A DNA stretch of 64,000 nucleotides from Streptomyces sp. NBC_01264. GTDB taxonomy: Bacteria; Actinomycetota; Actinomycetes; Streptomycetales; Streptomycetaceae. Numbering within the stretch: position 1 is the first letter of the stretch; every line of letters begins with the position of its first letter. Both the position numbers and the translations under genes were made by a program. The notes under the pieces are model-generated. The model saw only the letters and a list, made by a program, of their open reading frames with translations. It searched no databases and was not told the origin of the DNA. Shown here one piece after another: positions 62,993 to 64,000 of the stretch. The stretch lies in assembly GCF_026340675.1 (NCBI RefSeq), contig NZ_JAPEOX010000001.1:1116001-1180000 (forward strand), read 5' to 3'.

Positions 62993-64000
62993 TCATTCTT
63001 CCGCGAGCCCCTTCTCCCGGCTCCATGCCCGGTAGGCCTCCAGGGCCGTGGGCAGGGTCGGGTAGATGCGTTCGGCCCCCACCGAGGCCGTCAGGCCGAA
63101 CGCATCAAGGTCTTCACGGAGTTCCTGCTTGACCCGGGCCAGCGCGAAGAAGATGCCGCGGCGCACGAGTTCCTGACGGAGTCCGTCGACGGCGTCAAGG
63201 GCCGTGATGTCCACTTCGACGTTCGCCTCCGCGTTGAGGACGAACCAGCGGACCGGACGGCTCTGTTCGTCGACAGCCGCCAGGGCTCGTCGGCGGAAGT
63301 TCTCCGCGTTGGCGAAGAACAGCGGTGAGTCGTACCGGTAGATGACCAAGCCGGGAACGGTCTGCGCCGTCGGGTAGTCGTCCACGTCATGCATGCCGGC
63401 GAGCCCTGGTACCAGGCCTTCCACCGCGTCATGCGGACGGGCCACTCGAGCGAGGAGCTCGATGACCGACAGGGCCACGGCGACCAGAACGCCGTACAGG
63501 ATGCCGAGCGCCAAGACGCCCAGGAGACAGCCCAGGGCCAGCAGGAGTTCGCGGCGGCGGAAGGCGGCGAGGCGCCGGAACTCGGCCACCTCGATCAGGC
63601 GGACGGCGGCGTAGACGACGATGGCGCCGAGGACGGCGCTCGGTGTGTGGGCCAGCAGGGGGCCCAGGAAGAGCAGGACCATCAGGACCGCGACAGCCGC
63701 GAACAGGGAGTACGCCTGGCTCCGCGCCTTCGACGACTGCGCCAGAGCGGTGCGGCTCGCGCTGCTGCTGACCGGGAACCCGTGCAGGACACCCGCCCCC
63801 AGGTTCGCCGCCCCCAGCGCCAGGAGTTCACGGTTGGGGTCCAGCGGGGCCCTGTCGCCAGAATCGGCGAAGGCCCGGGCGGTCAGGATCACGTCCGAGT
63901 AGCCGACGAGTAGCACACCCAGCGCCGGGACCAGCAGCCGGGGCAGGTCGCCGAGCGGTGGCAGCGAGGGCACCGGCAGACCGGAGGGCACGGATCCGAT
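62993..64000 (-). CDS. SulP-family anion transporter with STAS domain, 5' partial
   Basis: The frame is open to the right edge, so the N-terminus is outside. The visible 335 residues hold the last transmembrane helices (LLVPALGVLLVGYSDVILTA, GFPVSSSASRTALAQSSKAR, SAVLGAIVVYAAVRLIEVAE, ALGCLLGVLALGILYGVLVA) and a C-terminal STAS domain (VIYRYDSPLFFANAENFRRR, VDITALDAVDGLRQELVRRG). SulP proteins carry sulfate, bicarbonate or other anions. Similar transporters occur in mycobacterial DosR-linked clusters, but the substrate here is unknown. Confidence 0.9.
   Translation of the reverse strand: MGSVPSGLPVPSLPPLGDLPRLLVPALGVLLVGYSDVILTARAFADSGDRAPLDPNRELLALGAANLGAGVLHGFPVSSSASRTALAQSSKARSQAYSLFAAVAVLMVLLFLGPLLAHTPSAVLGAIVVYAAVRLIEVAEFRRLAAFRRRELLLALGCLLGVLALGILYGVLVAVALSVIELLARVARPHDAVEGLVPGLAGMHDVDDYPTAQTVPGLVIYRYDSPLFFANAENFRRRALAAVDEQSRPVRWFVLNAEANVEVDITALDAVDGLRQELVRRGIFFALARVKQELREDLDAFGLTASVGAERIYPTLPTALEAYRAWSREKGLAEE

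Noticed and set aside
1..64000. CRISPR arrays, tRNA or rRNA genes
   Set aside because: No regularly spaced short repeats, cloverleaf-like segments or rRNA-like stretches were noticed; a tRNAscan/CRISPR search would be needed to exclude small cases.

Overview
The window is high-GC actinobacterial DNA, almost certainly a Streptomyces chromosome. It has GTG starts, ATGA/GTGA stop-start overlaps, many SpoIIE/STAS/RsbW-type partner-switch proteins, an HPII-type catalase, and DUF4235/DUF3618/Holin-X and DUF6479-like genes. The number of insertion sequences, remnants and frameshifts suggests an accessory or chromosome-arm region.

Region 1 (1-16.4 kb) is stress signalling. A four-gene operon encodes a GAF-PP2C phosphatase, a B12-binding protein with the CarH photoreceptor signature, an STAS anti-anti-sigma factor and a MarR regulator. 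A SpoIIE gene with one in-frame TAG, decayed MarR genes, an IS110 element and an AI-2E transporter gene split by a 1294-bp IS3 element follow. Then come an RsbW-like kinase, STAS proteins, a cell-envelope operon (Holin-X, DUF3618, DUF4235), a YihY-type membrane protein and PPK2.

Region 2 (16.4-31.1 kb) is oxidative stress plus a small biosynthetic locus. It carries a flavodoxin-fold reductase, an SDR, a large-subunit catalase, a hemerythrin gene with a shifted 3' end, and a conserved gene split by an IS5 element. A stretch of decayed genes and an EF-hand protein lead to an unusual three-gene set: a 625-aa LuxI/GNAT-like plus ThiF/E1-like fusion, an acyl carrier protein, and a KAS III with a complete catalytic triad.

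Region 3 (31.1-34.9 kb) is a mobile-element junction: a fragment of a second PPDK gene, an integrase C-terminus cut by a complete IS30 element, an IS3 transposase tail and the C-terminus of a PD-(D/E)XK-like nuclease.

Region 4 (34.9-64 kb) reads as a dormancy/hypoxia regulon like DosR of Mycobacterium and OsdR of Streptomyces coelicolor. It has a DevS/OsdK-type GAF kinase with conserved haem His and distal Tyr, its DevR/OsdR-type regulator, four tandem-Usp proteins, CBS-CBS-BON proteins, two cNMP-binding proteins, an Acg-type nitroreductase, a CtpF-like P-type ATPase, PPDK, a beta-CASP RNase-like protein, an alcohol dehydrogenase, a PPOX-fold protein, a HAD phosphatase/mutase, a GH65 phosphorylase and a SulP transporter. 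Near-palindromic sites of the form GGGNCCGNNCGGNCCC sit in most of its divergent intergenic regions and fit binding by that regulator. The region suggests a switch to low-oxygen metabolism using pyruvate/PEP interconversion, phosphorolysis of disaccharides and energy-sensing CBS proteins.
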